Positions 40,301-51,809 of a DNA stretch of 52,044 bases are shown piece by piece (position 1 is the stretch's first letter; each line of letters starts with the position of its first letter). The notes under the pieces were generated by a model, which saw only the letters and a list, made by a program, of their open reading frames with translations, ran no database searches and was not told the DNA's origin. This DNA is from Rhizaria sp. SCN 62-66 (taxonomy: Eukaryota; Rhizaria, unplaced), in the NCBI GenBank assembly GCA_001724265.1, contig MEDY01000307.1, forward strand, positions 1 through 52,044, written 5' to 3'. Both the position numbers and the translations under genes were made by a program.

Positions 40301-43300
40301 TCTGTGCGTGTGAACGACAATCCAGAGACGCCCAATAAGTCAGGCCTGCGCCAAATCAGCACAGATGGTGACAGAGAGAACGAAGACGACGAGGACAATG
40401 AATATGCGGCTCGCAACGCGCTGACCCACGTCAAGAGCGACAAGACGCAGCCACATCAGCAGCTACCCACAACTGACTCGGAAGCGAAGGACTCGGCCGA
40501 GACTGTGACTGGCTGGGAGGGTTGGTTTGCGCTGCCCGCCTCGGCCGTGCCGCCCCCACGCGCCGCGCTGCTGCTTCTCACCCTGGGCCTTGCCCGGCGC
40601 GCGCTGGAGCAAGACATCACCCAGCACCACGCCGTCGCCATGGCCTCCGACGCCGCCTACGACGTGGAAGCTGCATGTACTACTGCCGACAACGCAGACG
40701 GCGCAAAGCTGACGAAGCGTCCGCGTGCGCCGCCGCCGCTGCTGGCATGGACCGGCGTCGAAGACGGCGTTCAGTGGGACTACGGCAACGACGACGACGA
40801 CAACGCCAGCGCTAACAGCAAGAAGGACACTTCTGATACTGCAATGACGGCGATTGAAAGTAACACCTCGAGTTCATCTGCCGTGAATACCGGTGTGTCT
40901 AACAGCATGACTCCGCCTGTGAAGAGCAGTGGCTTGCCGCCAGTGCGCGCACTTTGGGAGACTGCGTCTTGGGACCCGACCATGTTCGACGGCGAAACAT
41001 GCGCCAGTGACGCTGACAACACCGCAGTGCCGCAGTCAGTCGCGCGCGCCCTCGCTGCTGGCGCTGTGCCGACGCGTGATGTGCGTTTCCTGCTGCTGGG
41101 CCTGCTTGTGGGCGACGCGGCGAGGCTACGGCGCGTGCGCAAGCGTGGTGGTCGCAAGGGCAAGGTTGACTTGCAGGTGCGCAATGAGAGTAAAGAAGCA
41201 ATCGGTTCTGATGCTGCGAGTGCTGACTTCGAGAGCGGTCTGAAGCTTGTCAACCACATCAACAGCGGGCAAGCTGCCGCAGCCAACAACAACGGTAGCA
41301 ACAGCAATGGCATCGTGCTCACAATCACCGCGCCGACGCCGAGCACGCCGAACAAGGCCGTTGGCGCGACTCCACGCGGCGGCGCGCTGCCGACCATCGC
41401 AGAGCGGCCCGCTTCGGTGACTGGTCTGGGTCCCGGTGCTGGCAAGCTTGTCGCTGCAAGCAATGGCGTTGCTGCTGGTGCGGAGCTAAAGCTGCGTTCG
41501 TTAGGGGCTGTGTTGGCCGATTTTGAGGCTGCAGTTCCGCAGTCAGTGCGCGACGTTGACCGTTTTGCCACTAATAGTAGCAGAAATAAGACGCTCGACA
41601 AGTACTCATTTGGCGGCTCCAGCCCCCGCAACAACGGCAGTGACGACGACGGCGAGTCTGATTCTGAAATCTACGCCCCGCCAGACTCCGACTTTTTCGG
41701 TCTCGACATAACCGTCTCGCCAGAGCTCTTGTCTTCCAGCACCGCGACCGCACTCGTTGCGAGACTCGCCGCGCCCTCGACCGCCACGGACTCTTTCCTC
41801 TCGCGCATTGACACGCCCGCGCCCGATCTCTCTCTCGTCCTCCCTGCGTCTCGATCCACCGCGCCGATTTTGTCTCCTGTGGCGGGTGCCGCCGCGCGCG
41901 CATCACCCACTGCGGACGCGGTTGCTGCGGTGGCGCTATCGCCGCCGGAACTGGCCGAGGCGCGCGCAGTGTACTCGCTGCTACGGCACCACCACGGCGC
42001 CGCGCTCGACGTGGCACGTCTGCAGCGCGACCTGGAGGCCATGGCCGCGCGCGTGGCGCAGGCGCAGCGCGCGCCGCTCTCGGTCGCCCTCGCCGCCAAC
42101 GGCCCGCCAGGGCTGCAGCCGTGCACGCCCGCAGTCGGCGCTAAGACGCCCGCGTCGGACGCTGGGGCCGAAGTGTCGGCACGTGCAGCGTTGCCTAGCT
42201 CTTCAGCCGCTGCTGTTGGTTCGAGCAGTAGTCCGTCGACCGCGCGGGGTGGAGCGTTGCAGCGTACGAAGCGTCGCCTGATGACATTTGCTGAGTTTCT
42301 CACGGTCTTCTGGCTTCCGTCACGAAACAGCGCGACAACTGCTGCGCACTCTGCGTCCACGCTGCCGCTGCCGCTCGAGCTGCTCGGTCCCGCGTACGCG
42401 CGCGCGCAGGCGCTCGGCCTCGTGTCCGGCGCACTGGCCCGCGGCGCGCAGAGGAGAACCGCGCTGATCTCGGGCGCTGCCGCTGCCGGCGCTGCAGCGG
42501 GCTCTGCGGCTACACAGAGCTCGCACCTCACCGCAAGTCCGAGTGCTGTCGCATGCAATAGCGGCGTCGCGGGCGCAGACCCCGCGTCGTCTCCCATGGC
42601 AGCAGCGGCTGTCGCGACTGTGGGCATTGGCGCAGTGAACCTGCCTGACAGCGCGCTGCGCTGGGTGCCCCCAGTCGTGGCCACCAAAGCACGCGAATCT
42701 GCGGCTTCCGTAGCCGCCTCGCTGTTGTCGCGCACAGCGACCTTCGGCACTCAAGTCAACTCCACGTTCTTTGCTGCTGCGCCATCGGCCGCATCAGCTG
42801 ACGCGACCCATACGGGAACGACAGCTGCTGCAGGCGCTGGTGCTGGCACAGGCACGGGCACTGCGCTGACATCGGCGACGAACGCGCGCCTGGACGCCAA
42901 AGTGAGCCGCTTTGACGAGCTGGCGCAGGGCCCCGAGTGGCGCCTGCAGCCCGCCGTGGGCCGCGGCAAAGATGTTGCGTTGCTGCGCCAGCGCCAGCAC
43001 CGCGCGCGTCTTGCTGCGGAGGCTGCGCACCGCGCCGCAACCGAGGGTGGACACACACCGAGCTTCGCGACACCTGAAGACGCGATTTTGATGTATCCCG
43101 CCGGGATCCCGCCTGTGCCGCCCGGTGCCGCCGCGGCTGCTGCAGCCGCTGCCGCCGCCGCTGCGGCCGGGGAAGATTACTCCGCTTCTGCGGATGGCCA
43201 AGCGAGCCCAGTGTACTTCGATGACGACATTACGGCGCGCACCTGGGAGCGCGGCAGCGCTGCTGAGGCCGCGGCCATTGCCGCCGCAGAGGCCGCGGCG

Positions 43301-45034
43301 CACGCGCAGATCCGCAGCGGGCAAACAACGCGCTCGGAGCAGCTGCAGGGAGCTTGGCGCCGCTGCCGCCGCATCGCGCGCGCGCGCGTGGGCGCCTCCG
43401 AGGGCGGTTTGGCTGCGGGTCTCACTGGCGATCTCGGCGACCCAAGCCACAGTGACGACGCGTCGGGGGCCTCGGACATCGACGCTGCTGCTCGCTCTGC
43501 GGCGGTCCCATCGAGACCCGCGAGCGCGACTGCTGCGCTGGCCATGGCGTCGGCGTCGATCACCGGCGCAGTGCGGCACATGCAGCGGACGCCCTCTGCG
43601 GCGGCACGCGGCGGCGCCGTTGCCAAGGAGCGTCCGGGAAGTAACCATGGCAAGTCGCGGTGGCGCAGCGCGTACGCGCAGGCACAACAGCGCGAACTCG
43701 ACCGCGAGGAGCAACTCCACGTCGAGCTGGCGGCCGCCGCGGCCGACACGGCCGCTGCGGGCGGCGGCGCTGACACACTCGCCCGCGGCGTCATCACTGC
43801 GGCCGCTGCGGCTGCTGCGGCGTCCGTCGAGGCCGTAGCCGCGGCTGACGGTGTTGCTCCGCGGTTTGGCGTCACTGTCCCGCTGTCTGCGGCGCGCGCC
43901 GGCGCGCAATGGGCGCACGCGTCGGCCGTTAGCGTAGGCAGCGGCGATGACGGCAGCGGCGCAAGCCCGCTGCGGTGGCGCACCGTAGGTCTGCGCGTCA
44001 CGCACGGCACGACGCCGCTTGCGGACCGGCCGCAGTCCCGCCCGCAATCACGGCCGGGCTCACGCTCCGCGGCGCCTCTTGCAGCTGACGCGTATGCTCA
44101 TGCTGGTGTGAACGCGGGCCTAGTCACGGCTGACAACGTGAATATTGTCCCTAAGTTCACCTTCTTTGCCTCCCATGAAACACTGCGCGCCGCATCTGCC
44201 GCTGCTGCTGCCGCGCGCGGAAGCGCTAAGCCCGTTGCTGCGCCCGCACCCGAGCCCACGCCCGTGGCCGCAGGCGGGAAGCTGACTGGGCGTGCGGCGA
44301 CGTCGATGCTTTCTGCGCGTGCGCTGCAGAAGACGCTGAAGACTGGCGACGAGTTCGCGCTCGAGGAGTACTATGAGACCGTGAAGCAGCACTTGGACGC
44401 ATCCGAGGCTGAGATGTATTACCCCACAGTTGCCGCACAATTGCCCGCACAGACGTCTGCCGCCTCTGGGTCAACGCCAGTGGCGTCGTCGCCAAGCGTC
44501 ACTACACAACAGCAGCAGCAACTACAACAACAGGTGGCGAAGGTCTCACCCGCCCTGCTCTCTGTCACACCAGGCCGCAGTTTGTCCGACAACAACAGCG
44601 CGCCTTCGTCCTCAACCCCCACAGCCGCTGGTCTCTCCCCGATCACCACGACCAGCGACGTGGCGGCGCGTGTCGCTGCTTTCCGCGCCTCCCGCGGGCT
44701 CGCCCCGACGGTCGCCACCTCCGCTGCGGCGCGCGCGGCCGATGGCGAACGGTCCGGCAGCGCGGCGGAGACCGCTGCGTCAGTGATGGCGGCTGTGGCG
44801 ACCGTGGGCAACGACCGGAAGCGGCTGGACCCGCGGCGCGCAGTGCCCGTGTCAGTGCACGAGCACCTGCGACAACTGCATACGAAGGACATGGCGGTGC
44901 AGGGCGACGCGGGCAAAGCACGGAAACTGGCGGTGACGCAGTTCCACAGTTTGGAACAGAGGCTTGCGTGGATGCTCAAGGATAGCGAAGACAGCGGCAC
45001 TGCCACGCTTGCGCCAGCCGTCTCACGCTCATAA
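36662..45034 (+). CDS. Unrecognised giant Ala-rich protein, 2790 aa, intronless
   Basis: A single open frame of 8.4 kb from an ATG in the context CGACCATGTCG to a TAA. I cannot assign a family. Most of the protein is Ala/Ser/Thr/Gly-rich low complexity with a 20-Ala run (residues 215-234), Gln runs, and Asp-rich stretches at ~600-640, ~1380 and ~1665-1680. Islands that look ordered: the N-terminus (LEDLERKWRPKAFHEYTLDE), residues ~75-120, and ~1758-1800 followed by ~1869-1882. The ~1758 block (SPPELAEARAVYSLL...LDVARLQRDLEAM) and RLMTFAEFLTVFW at ~1870 have the helix pattern of an EF-hand pair, but the calcium loop is lost. Other islands are ~2080-2120, RPQSRPQSRPGSR near 2460 and the C-terminal ~90 residues. 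The basic SRP/SRPG segments would suit microtubule binding, but this is speculation. No signal peptide or membrane helix. Confidence 0.75.
37304..37363 (+). repeat. GCG trinucleotide run encoding 20 alanines
   Basis: Two GCA and eighteen GCG codons in a row, in frame in the 2790-aa gene, encode 20 alanines. It is the longest pure trinucleotide run in the window. A run this pure is expected to be unstable in length. Confidence 0.97.
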
Positions 45035-45203
45035 AGGTTATATGGTTCCAATTTCGCAATCACTCGTCTTTAATGCTCTATATTTTGTTATATAAACCAA
45101 AAGTGTTATTTTAATTCACAATACACGTGTATTTTCATTGTTGTCACAGTTTCATTGTTTTTAAAAGTAAATAGTATCATTAATAAACTGCTTGAGCATC
45201 AAC
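45035..45203. terminator. Short convergent 3' region shared by two genes
   Basis: Only 169 bp separate the stop codons of the 2790-aa gene (+) and the cyclase gene (-), so their 3' UTRs must be short or overlap. The stretch is strongly AT-rich. An AATAAA lies at 45181-45186 on the plus strand and is a plausible polyadenylation signal for the 2790-aa gene. Confidence 0.55.
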
Positions 45204-48200
45204 TCATGCTGGATGTGCTGCGTTGTTGTGTTGTATCACTGTGAGGCATCTGTTCGGATACGGTTCGTCCTCTGACTCAACGCTCACTTCACTTGTAACG
45301 CTGCGGCGACTTAGTTGCCGCTGAATAGACTTGAAAGGGACTTGTGCACTCCTCTGCACTTGTGTAACGTCATGATACACGTCAGCCTCTGTCGTTTCGT
45401 CGAGAACGTGATCCTCGCTGACATTATCATCATTCTCGAGACCAAGCATATGTTCACGCGCATTCTCATAGTATGCATCGTCAAACCAAAACTCGCGCAG
45501 CAGACGCTCTTTTTCAGCATCATCCACAGTTTCGCCATCGTTATCGTCTGCATCCTCCTCATCACTGTCTTCATCATCAGAATGAATATTCTGATGAGAA
45601 ATCGGCGGTTCCAATGACTGCGTCATCACTTGTGCCCGCAAAAACGCGTGGTTTGCGGCGGGTGTGTTCAATGCAGCCGCGGAAACCGCCGCCGCAGTTG
45701 CGCGCGAAAGCAATACGCTCGCTCGGCGCTCAGTTGGTGTTGCAAACTGAGCGTCCCCCGAGATCCTTCGCACGACAGCCTCCTTGAACTGGCCGAATAT
45801 CCCACGCAGTGACGCTCCCACTTCAAGCGCTAATGGGAGACGCTGCTCAGTTGTCTCTTCGACGCTGGTGTCCGCGTCGTTCTCAAACGCTACGTCTGCC
45901 TGACGTTGCTTCAAAGCTGTAGGATGTTGATGGACAGTCATTGTCGAGAGTGAGATCCGTGTGCTACCGCTGCTAACTGAACCACATTCTTCGGACTCTC
46001 CAATGTCGGCGACGCTCTGGTTGCGCTGCTTTGTAGCGGAAATTTCAGTGTTGCCACCCAAGTATGACTGTGAGTAGCGCCGGTGCAGCATTGCAAGCGC
46101 ATCCTCTTCATCGCCCTCTGTCACCGTTGGCTCAACGTTGACTTGTTTGCCACTGTATCGACGGTTCTCAATAGTGCTCGGAGTTACAGCTTGCTTTTCG
46201 ACATTACCGCCCCGCGTAAGCTCGTCTGCAGCGGCCCGCGCAATTACGTCAACCTGACTTTGCGACAGCGACCGACGTCGGAGTCCGTTACCATGCGGCA
46301 CAGGTGTGCAGCTCCCGTTATCCACGTTGTCAGCGGTCGTTACTTGCTTTGCGTTTGGCGGCGGTGCGGCAGCAGCTCGGAGTGCAGGAAAGTAAGCTGT
46401 CTTCTCGCCGTGCTCACAGTCACTCACCATTGTTACCGCGACCGCGCCAGAAAGTCCCTTGAAGCGGTACCAGCCCATATCATCGAGCAGCACTATCTTG
46501 CACCCGCGTAAGCCATCAAGTGTGAGTAATGCAGCGGCGGTAAGTGGTGCAAGGAGAAGTGGCTTGTCGGCTGGCGGTAATGCCGCAGTCAGAACTGCAC
46601 TTGACACCAAATATTCAGGGTTATTATGTACCTCTGCCATGGCCGTGCATGGTTGCTTGACTGCGCCAATTGGCGTTTGAATGCTGGTAGGGGTTAGGAA
46701 GCCTGAGCTTGGCGAGCCTGGCTCTTCACTTGCATTAGCATCGGTGAGTCCGACATTCGTGACAGTTTGTCCAGCCGCTGTATTGACAACATTTTCTTGT
46801 GAACTTTGCTGTGCGGCGCTGTTAGGCGACTCCGGAAACGGGGCAAGGTGAACTGCGGACGTAAGAGTAAGACGCAGAGTTGTTGCCGCGGCAGATCCAA
46901 CAGGCACTGTTGCCATTCCACTTGTAGAGCAACTCGCAGGCGCAGCTGCACACTCGGTAGCAGCGATGATGTTATGATGACGCACATCGTCGGGTATTGC
47001 GTCGGGCGCTGCGTTTGTTGTGTTATTAGCGCTCATGTTTGCCACTGGCGTCATTGTCGGTGGACACGCCGCAACAAACGCGCGCCAAGCTTCGGCAACA
47101 GGTTGTGTGCACACAATCTGGCCACCATGAGCACTGTAGAAAAATGAAATTGTAGGACAAATAAAAGATGTGAGGGACAGCTGTGCGCCGCAATTTTTTT
47201 CTAGAAAACGTGTAATCTGTCCACTTTAACTGAGCAGAGAGAATGTACCTGTCCGCAACTCGCGCGGCCCTATTGACCACTGGCCCAAAGTAGTCCATGC
47301 GTCCCGTAACGGGGTTTCGGCGGCAGGACGGCTCACCACAGTGCACGCCCATGCGCACACGCAGCCCGGCAAATACGTCCTTGCTTGGATCATCCACAGA
47401 GACAATGCGCAGCGATGATGGATGAGAGTGCAATGCAGTGGGCCACGGGCACGCCAGCAGGGCGCGCTGAACATTGATGCACCAGGCAACCGCGTCATTC
47501 GGGTTAAAAAAAGCCACCATAAATGCGTCACCTTCGGTTTTGACTTCGTATCCGTTAAATATGCGCATTAGCGAGCGCATGATAGCATCGTGCGCGGTAA
47601 GTGCATCATTCATGGCATCGGGACAGCGCTCCCAAAGCTTTGTAGAGCCCTGCGAAACATATATTGTAGGAAATGGCAAAATAGGCGTTGTTTGTGAAAG
47701 TGTTCTCAATAAATCACTATAAATTGAATGCAATGGAATTTTCTATCAATAAAACGTACTTGAACGTCAGTAAACACAAGTGTCACGTGACCAGTCGGCG
47801 CTGCTTGTGTAACCGTGCTACGGTACTGCGCATAAGAACGACTTGCACTTGAGCTAGTCGGTGACGGTGTCGATCTTTGCGATAATGCATGCGTTGCGGT
47901 GTCCATTGCTCGGCGGCGTATGTCGCGTGTGATATCATTGTTCGGTGACGATTTGGCAGCTGAACTAAGCCGATCATTTTCATGTCCATGATTTGCACAA
48001 CTATTGAGGACAGTGGAAATAAAGTCTTCGCATGCGCCAGCGCTGCGAAGTCGCTCTGTAAGGCTAAGCCCAACAGCGGCTGCGTGTAGGGCGTTCATAA
48101 CGCCCCGCCCGCCAACATTAGGCTCACGACCATCCGGCAACTTCGAAGCAGAATCTTGGAAGGTCCTAAGCATTAGATTATCATCAGCTGTTTTTCTCAT

Positions 48201-50447
48201 CTCACCAGATGTGACGCAGCTCACAGCTGCTGCGTTGATAACTCGGATCCACTCGTCTCGCGAATGCGCGCAGTCTGTGCCAAATGAAATCTTGTAGTCA
48301 TCACTGCCGTTACCGCTACTTGTGCTGCCGCGGCGCCACTTCAGTCGGAATTGGCCTGTTTCGCAGGAGCTGCTTTGCGATGTAATATTAAGGCGATAGG
48401 CAAAACCACTCATCGAAGGTAGCGGGTGCCCGCCATTAATGCCAGCACTAGAGGCACCAACGCTAAGGCTGCCACGTGCTAGAGATGTCGCTGAGGTTCT
48501 TTCAAGTGTGGCAGAAACCGTGGAGATCGGAAGCGTTTGATGATTTCCTTCCGCGGCAATCTCTGCAAAAGTGGATGGAGTAACTACAAATGAGCCCTTT
48601 GCAGCTAAATCGCACATGTACAGTGTCCCATTGTTCAGAATTAGGAACTTGCGTTTCCAATTTCCGTTGGAGCTAAGTTTGTACACCCATCCGTCACAGT
48701 ACGTGTCACTGCTGTTACCGCATCTGGTCGCCGCTTCCGCAGCCTGAGGCAGCAGCGGCATTTGCGGCAACCACGGAGATACGACAGCAAGGGTAAACGC
48801 GCGGGTCCAACGTGCGCGCTCTGCCGCGGACCGCAGCGCCAGATGCAATGGGCGTGCGCGACCAGAGTGTGGAAAACACACAGTCAGTGGCCACAACCGC
48901 GGCGCAGCTGTCGATGTTGTGCTGTGGACATTGCTGTTTTTAATCGCCGCGTTAAGCAAATACGTTTGCTCATCGCATGCCCACTTACACTCCGGGCACA
49001 CTTTGACAGGCTGACCTGCGCCTCCGTTGCCGGCGCCAGAGTGTGCATTTAGATACGTGGCGCTGCCGCTTGCACTTAAGCAGCTCTCGGAGGCTGGACC
49101 AGCGTGCATGACTGGTACCGGCGCCGGTGTGGAAGTTGCAGTCTCAGTCAAGCAAGCAGAGCAGCATGCGGCGTGGCAATGCGCACATTGTCGCCGCGAC
49201 CGCAGCAGACTGAACGCAGCTAAGCATACGGCGCACTCCCGCATAGACGCAGGGTTATGCTCGCGGTCGCCGCGCGCTGGTACTGGCGGCACTGGCTGAA
49301 ACGGAATAAGCCGATCTTGATTGCTGCCATCAATGGTCATGGTTGTGCCGATTGTTGTTGAAGTGGCACTTGGGATCCAGATTGCCTCCGATGTTGATAA
49401 CAGCCTTGCTGCGCGCGCGGCATCATTGAGTGCGCGGCACAGTCCGTGACTGCACTGCGTGTGGCTAAGGGCTGGCGCTGTACTATTCAGCGTGAGAGCT
49501 GATGGTGGTACTTCAAGGACGCACGCCTCGTGGGGCAAAGCGCTCAAAGTGCGCAAGCTGTGCTCAAACGACCCAGTGTGGTCCTTTTGTGTAGAGTGTC
49601 CAAGCGCGCTTAAACTGCGGCTTTCGCCTGCGCTTATACACAGAAGTGATGCTGCAGCCACGCTCTTCTCATGAGCGTTTGCGCCGGCCTGCGCAAGCGC
49701 AACGCACGCCTGCGCCAGCGCTGTCAGCGCGCGGTCTGCCTGGGCAGACGCTGTTGTAAGTGCAAGTGATGATGGGCGCGTTTCAGGCGGAAGCAGCCGC
49801 AGCGGTCCGCCTACACTGGGCGCACGGGAGTGCTGTCGCGGCGCCGCCAAGAAACCATGAGCAGACTCAGCTGTTCCAGTGCCGTTAGCAGCGTGAGCGA
49901 GCGTGTGCATCGCATTCATGGGCATTAATGTATGGCCCTGACCCGCACCCCAGAGTAACACGTAACCTCGCCGGGCGCCCGCTGTAAGCGAGACTGTTCC
50001 TGTCACCTTCGGCTCGTACCATAGCAAAGTTGGCGCCGCAAAGCGCACGTACACAGGTCGCCAGCGCAGGCGAGACGCCGGAGTCGCTGCCACGGCAGAA
50101 GCCGTCGCGGCTACTGCATGCAACGTGACATCTTGCACGGTGTTGTGCGTGTCTTCGCTGTGGCTTGACATTTGCACGATGCCTGAGCCTGACGCGTTCG
50201 TTTGCTGTTGTGAGCTGCCGCGCCGGGACTGCAACGGCGGGTTAAACATGGGAAAAAGCGACGTATGGCGCTTGGATAGCCACCCTTCGACTATACTATC
50301 AACTTGAAAGCTAGAAGTACGACGGTGGTTAGTGCTATTTGTGGATGTGTTGGCGGTGCGATAAACAACGTTGTGCCGCGGGAGGTGTGGATTTGCGCAC
50401 GGAGCAGTAAAAGCATCCATGTCGCTCGCAAATGCGTTCTGCTCCAT
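45204..50447 (-). CDS. PH/FYVE-like/PH adenylyl cyclase with fungal Cyr1-like catalytic domain (1672 aa, three exons)
   Basis: Makes cAMP from ATP (inferred). Exons in coding order are 50447-47760, 47649-47249 and 47133-45204; introns of 110 and 115 nt (donors GTACGT, GTACAT) are phases 0 and 2, and both interrupt the catalytic domain. From the N-terminus: the first half of a PH domain (~50-140, EGWLSKRH...RWRPVYVRF...LLWYE); a long Ala/Ser-rich insert with a FYVE-like finger (~404-485, CAVCLAAFSLLRSRRQCAHC...VCPEC); the PH C-terminal helix (~517-549, ERARWTRAF); and a second PH domain (~584-741). The class III cyclase domain spans ~885-1060. Metal-binding Asp894 (FTDVQGS) and Asp937 (KTEGDAFMVAF), adenine-selecting Lys933 and Asp1015 (MDYFGP), and Asn1022 and Arg1026 (NRAAR) are all present, so both catalysis and ATP choice look intact. 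The last ~600 residues are disordered with acidic patches. No membrane helix; membrane targeting via PH/FYVE is inferred. Confidence 0.92.
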
Positions 50448-50459
50448 GTCGATCGCGGG

Positions 50460-50462
50460 CTA
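50460..50462 (-). other. In-frame TAG between the 237-aa gene and the cyclase gene
   Basis: This TAG ends the 237-aa frame. Reading on in the same frame gives four sense codons (P-A-I-D) and then the cyclase ATG at 50447. The codon after TAG is CCC, not one of the well-known readthrough contexts. No other gene in the window ends in TAG. An AG here could also act as a splice acceptor (CACCTTAG), though no pyrimidine tract precedes it. Confidence 0.9.
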
Positions 50463-51281
50463 AGGTGCGCTGTCTTTATCAACACCTGCCACATGTGGTA
50501 TGGCAACCCCAGTAGTAGTTGCAGTCGCGCGTGCTCCGTTATCGACAGCAGCCTTTGTCTCCGTCGTCGTCACGTTACAAGCGCTAGTTTCACTAGTTTC
50601 ATTCGCAGCAGCTCCTGTGGACACAACCACGATCGGGAGCACGCGACCGCGCTTGCCTAAAGCTGTCGCAGTGTTATCTTCAGCTTCTTTAGTGACGTTA
50701 GCAGATGTGTTTTCAGATGCTAAGGGTGCTGTTGCCGAGTCTAGCGCAGTCAGCAGAAGCGCCAGCTCACGGTTCGAGTCTACTGCGACGGCGAGAGTCG
50801 CGCTGTCTGACACGCGCGGTGAGCTTACACGGGAAGAAAACGACAGTGTAGCACTAAGAACTACAAGGTTTACCGTGAGGAGTGCGAGCTGGTGATGTGC
50901 GACCGTATTGAGAGAGCGGGTGTATGTGTTTGGCAGGAAGACGAGGGAGCGGTGCGAAGTGACGATGAGGTCACAGGGCACGGAGACGTCGCGCTCGACA
51001 AGCATGCATGCCGGGGAGGAGAAATACACGGACTCTGTGCTAAGACCCAAGCCTGCGTATGCTGTGTAGCGAAAGAAAATGACAAGAGATGGGAAGATTG
51101 ACGAATGAGCGACTTGAACTCCGATGGTGCAACTTGAAGGCATAAGAAATCATCTAGAGAGCGGCGTACCAATACCATTCCGAGACTTAGGCGGCACTGC
51201 AATACAGAATGCGAGAAACTGCGGATTAGTTGCACAATTAAGCGCGTCATAGACAAACGCCTGAGGGGGATTTTCGCTCAT
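50460..51281 (-). CDS. Unrecognised 237-aa protein with a possible GRAM/PH-like fold, two exons
   Basis: Exon 1 is 51281-51170 and exon 2 is 51061-50460. The 108-nt phase 1 intron has a GTACGC donor and a textbook acceptor: a pyrimidine-rich tract (CATCTCTTGTCATTTTCTTTCGCTACACAG, split here only for position: 51091-51062). Removing it joins MSENPPQAFVYD... to AYAGLGLSTESVYF in frame, which supports the model. Residues ~45-90 (STESVYFSSPACMLVERDV...CDLIVTSHRSLVFLP) have the strand pattern of a GRAM or PH-like module, where a T-S/T-H-R-L-x-F strand is typical; this is only a weak resemblance. The C-terminal ~120 residues are Ala/Thr/Ser-rich and look disordered. The TAG stop is 12 nt before the cyclase ATG in the same frame, so the two could be transcribed together or expressed as one protein. 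Confidence 0.65.
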
Positions 51282-51809
51282 AGCGAACAAATCACAACGG
51301 CAAGTGCTCAGAGGCGAGTCTATACATTTTCAAAGGTCGGACATTCAATGAGATGAGTTAATATGGCATGCTAAGAAGTTACAAAGTTCATTTCAAGTTG
51401 TGGCTATATATTTCAAACACAAAAATATGAATAATGACGGCTATATAGGGGTGCATACTTCAAAGAAGATCGCGACGGTTTTGTTGCCCTGATGACCCTC
51501 AACAATGAATTGTGGTGAGAACGGCGTGTGCAAGAGTGAGCACGATAAAGCGCCAGATTGAGCATGTTAGCAACACGGTGATTGATTTAAGTTTTTAATT
51601 TGTATTTGGTTGAGTCTTGATTCGAAGCTACGTCTTTTGTTCTGCACTGCAGCGAATTGCTGCTTGTCCACAACGCAAGGCAAACAACAGCACCACTGTA
51701 TCTTTGAAGAGTGCGAGAGTCATACAGCGGTGATAAAGAGAAAGTTACGGTCGTCATGTGTTTAGGTCTGCTTAAACGCAGCGCCAATCACGCGAAGAAA
51801 GCAACCAAC
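51282..51809. other. Intergenic region between RPL19 and the 237-aa gene
   Basis: These 528 bp of AT-rich sequence hold the RPL19 3' UTR (right) and the promoter of the 237-aa gene (left). Frames stay below 70 codons and none is convincing. No RNA gene is recognised. Confidence 0.6.

Noticed and set aside
42794-44047. 417-codon minus-strand frame (and 41671-42750) opposite the 2790-aa gene
   Set aside because: Arg/Ala-rich antisense shadows typical of GC-rich Ala-coding sequence.
50460-50485. A mini-intron removing the TAG (GTGTTG...CACCTTAG)
   Set aside because: It would be only ~26 nt with no pyrimidine tract and a non-GTA donor, unlike all other introns here (98-253 nt).
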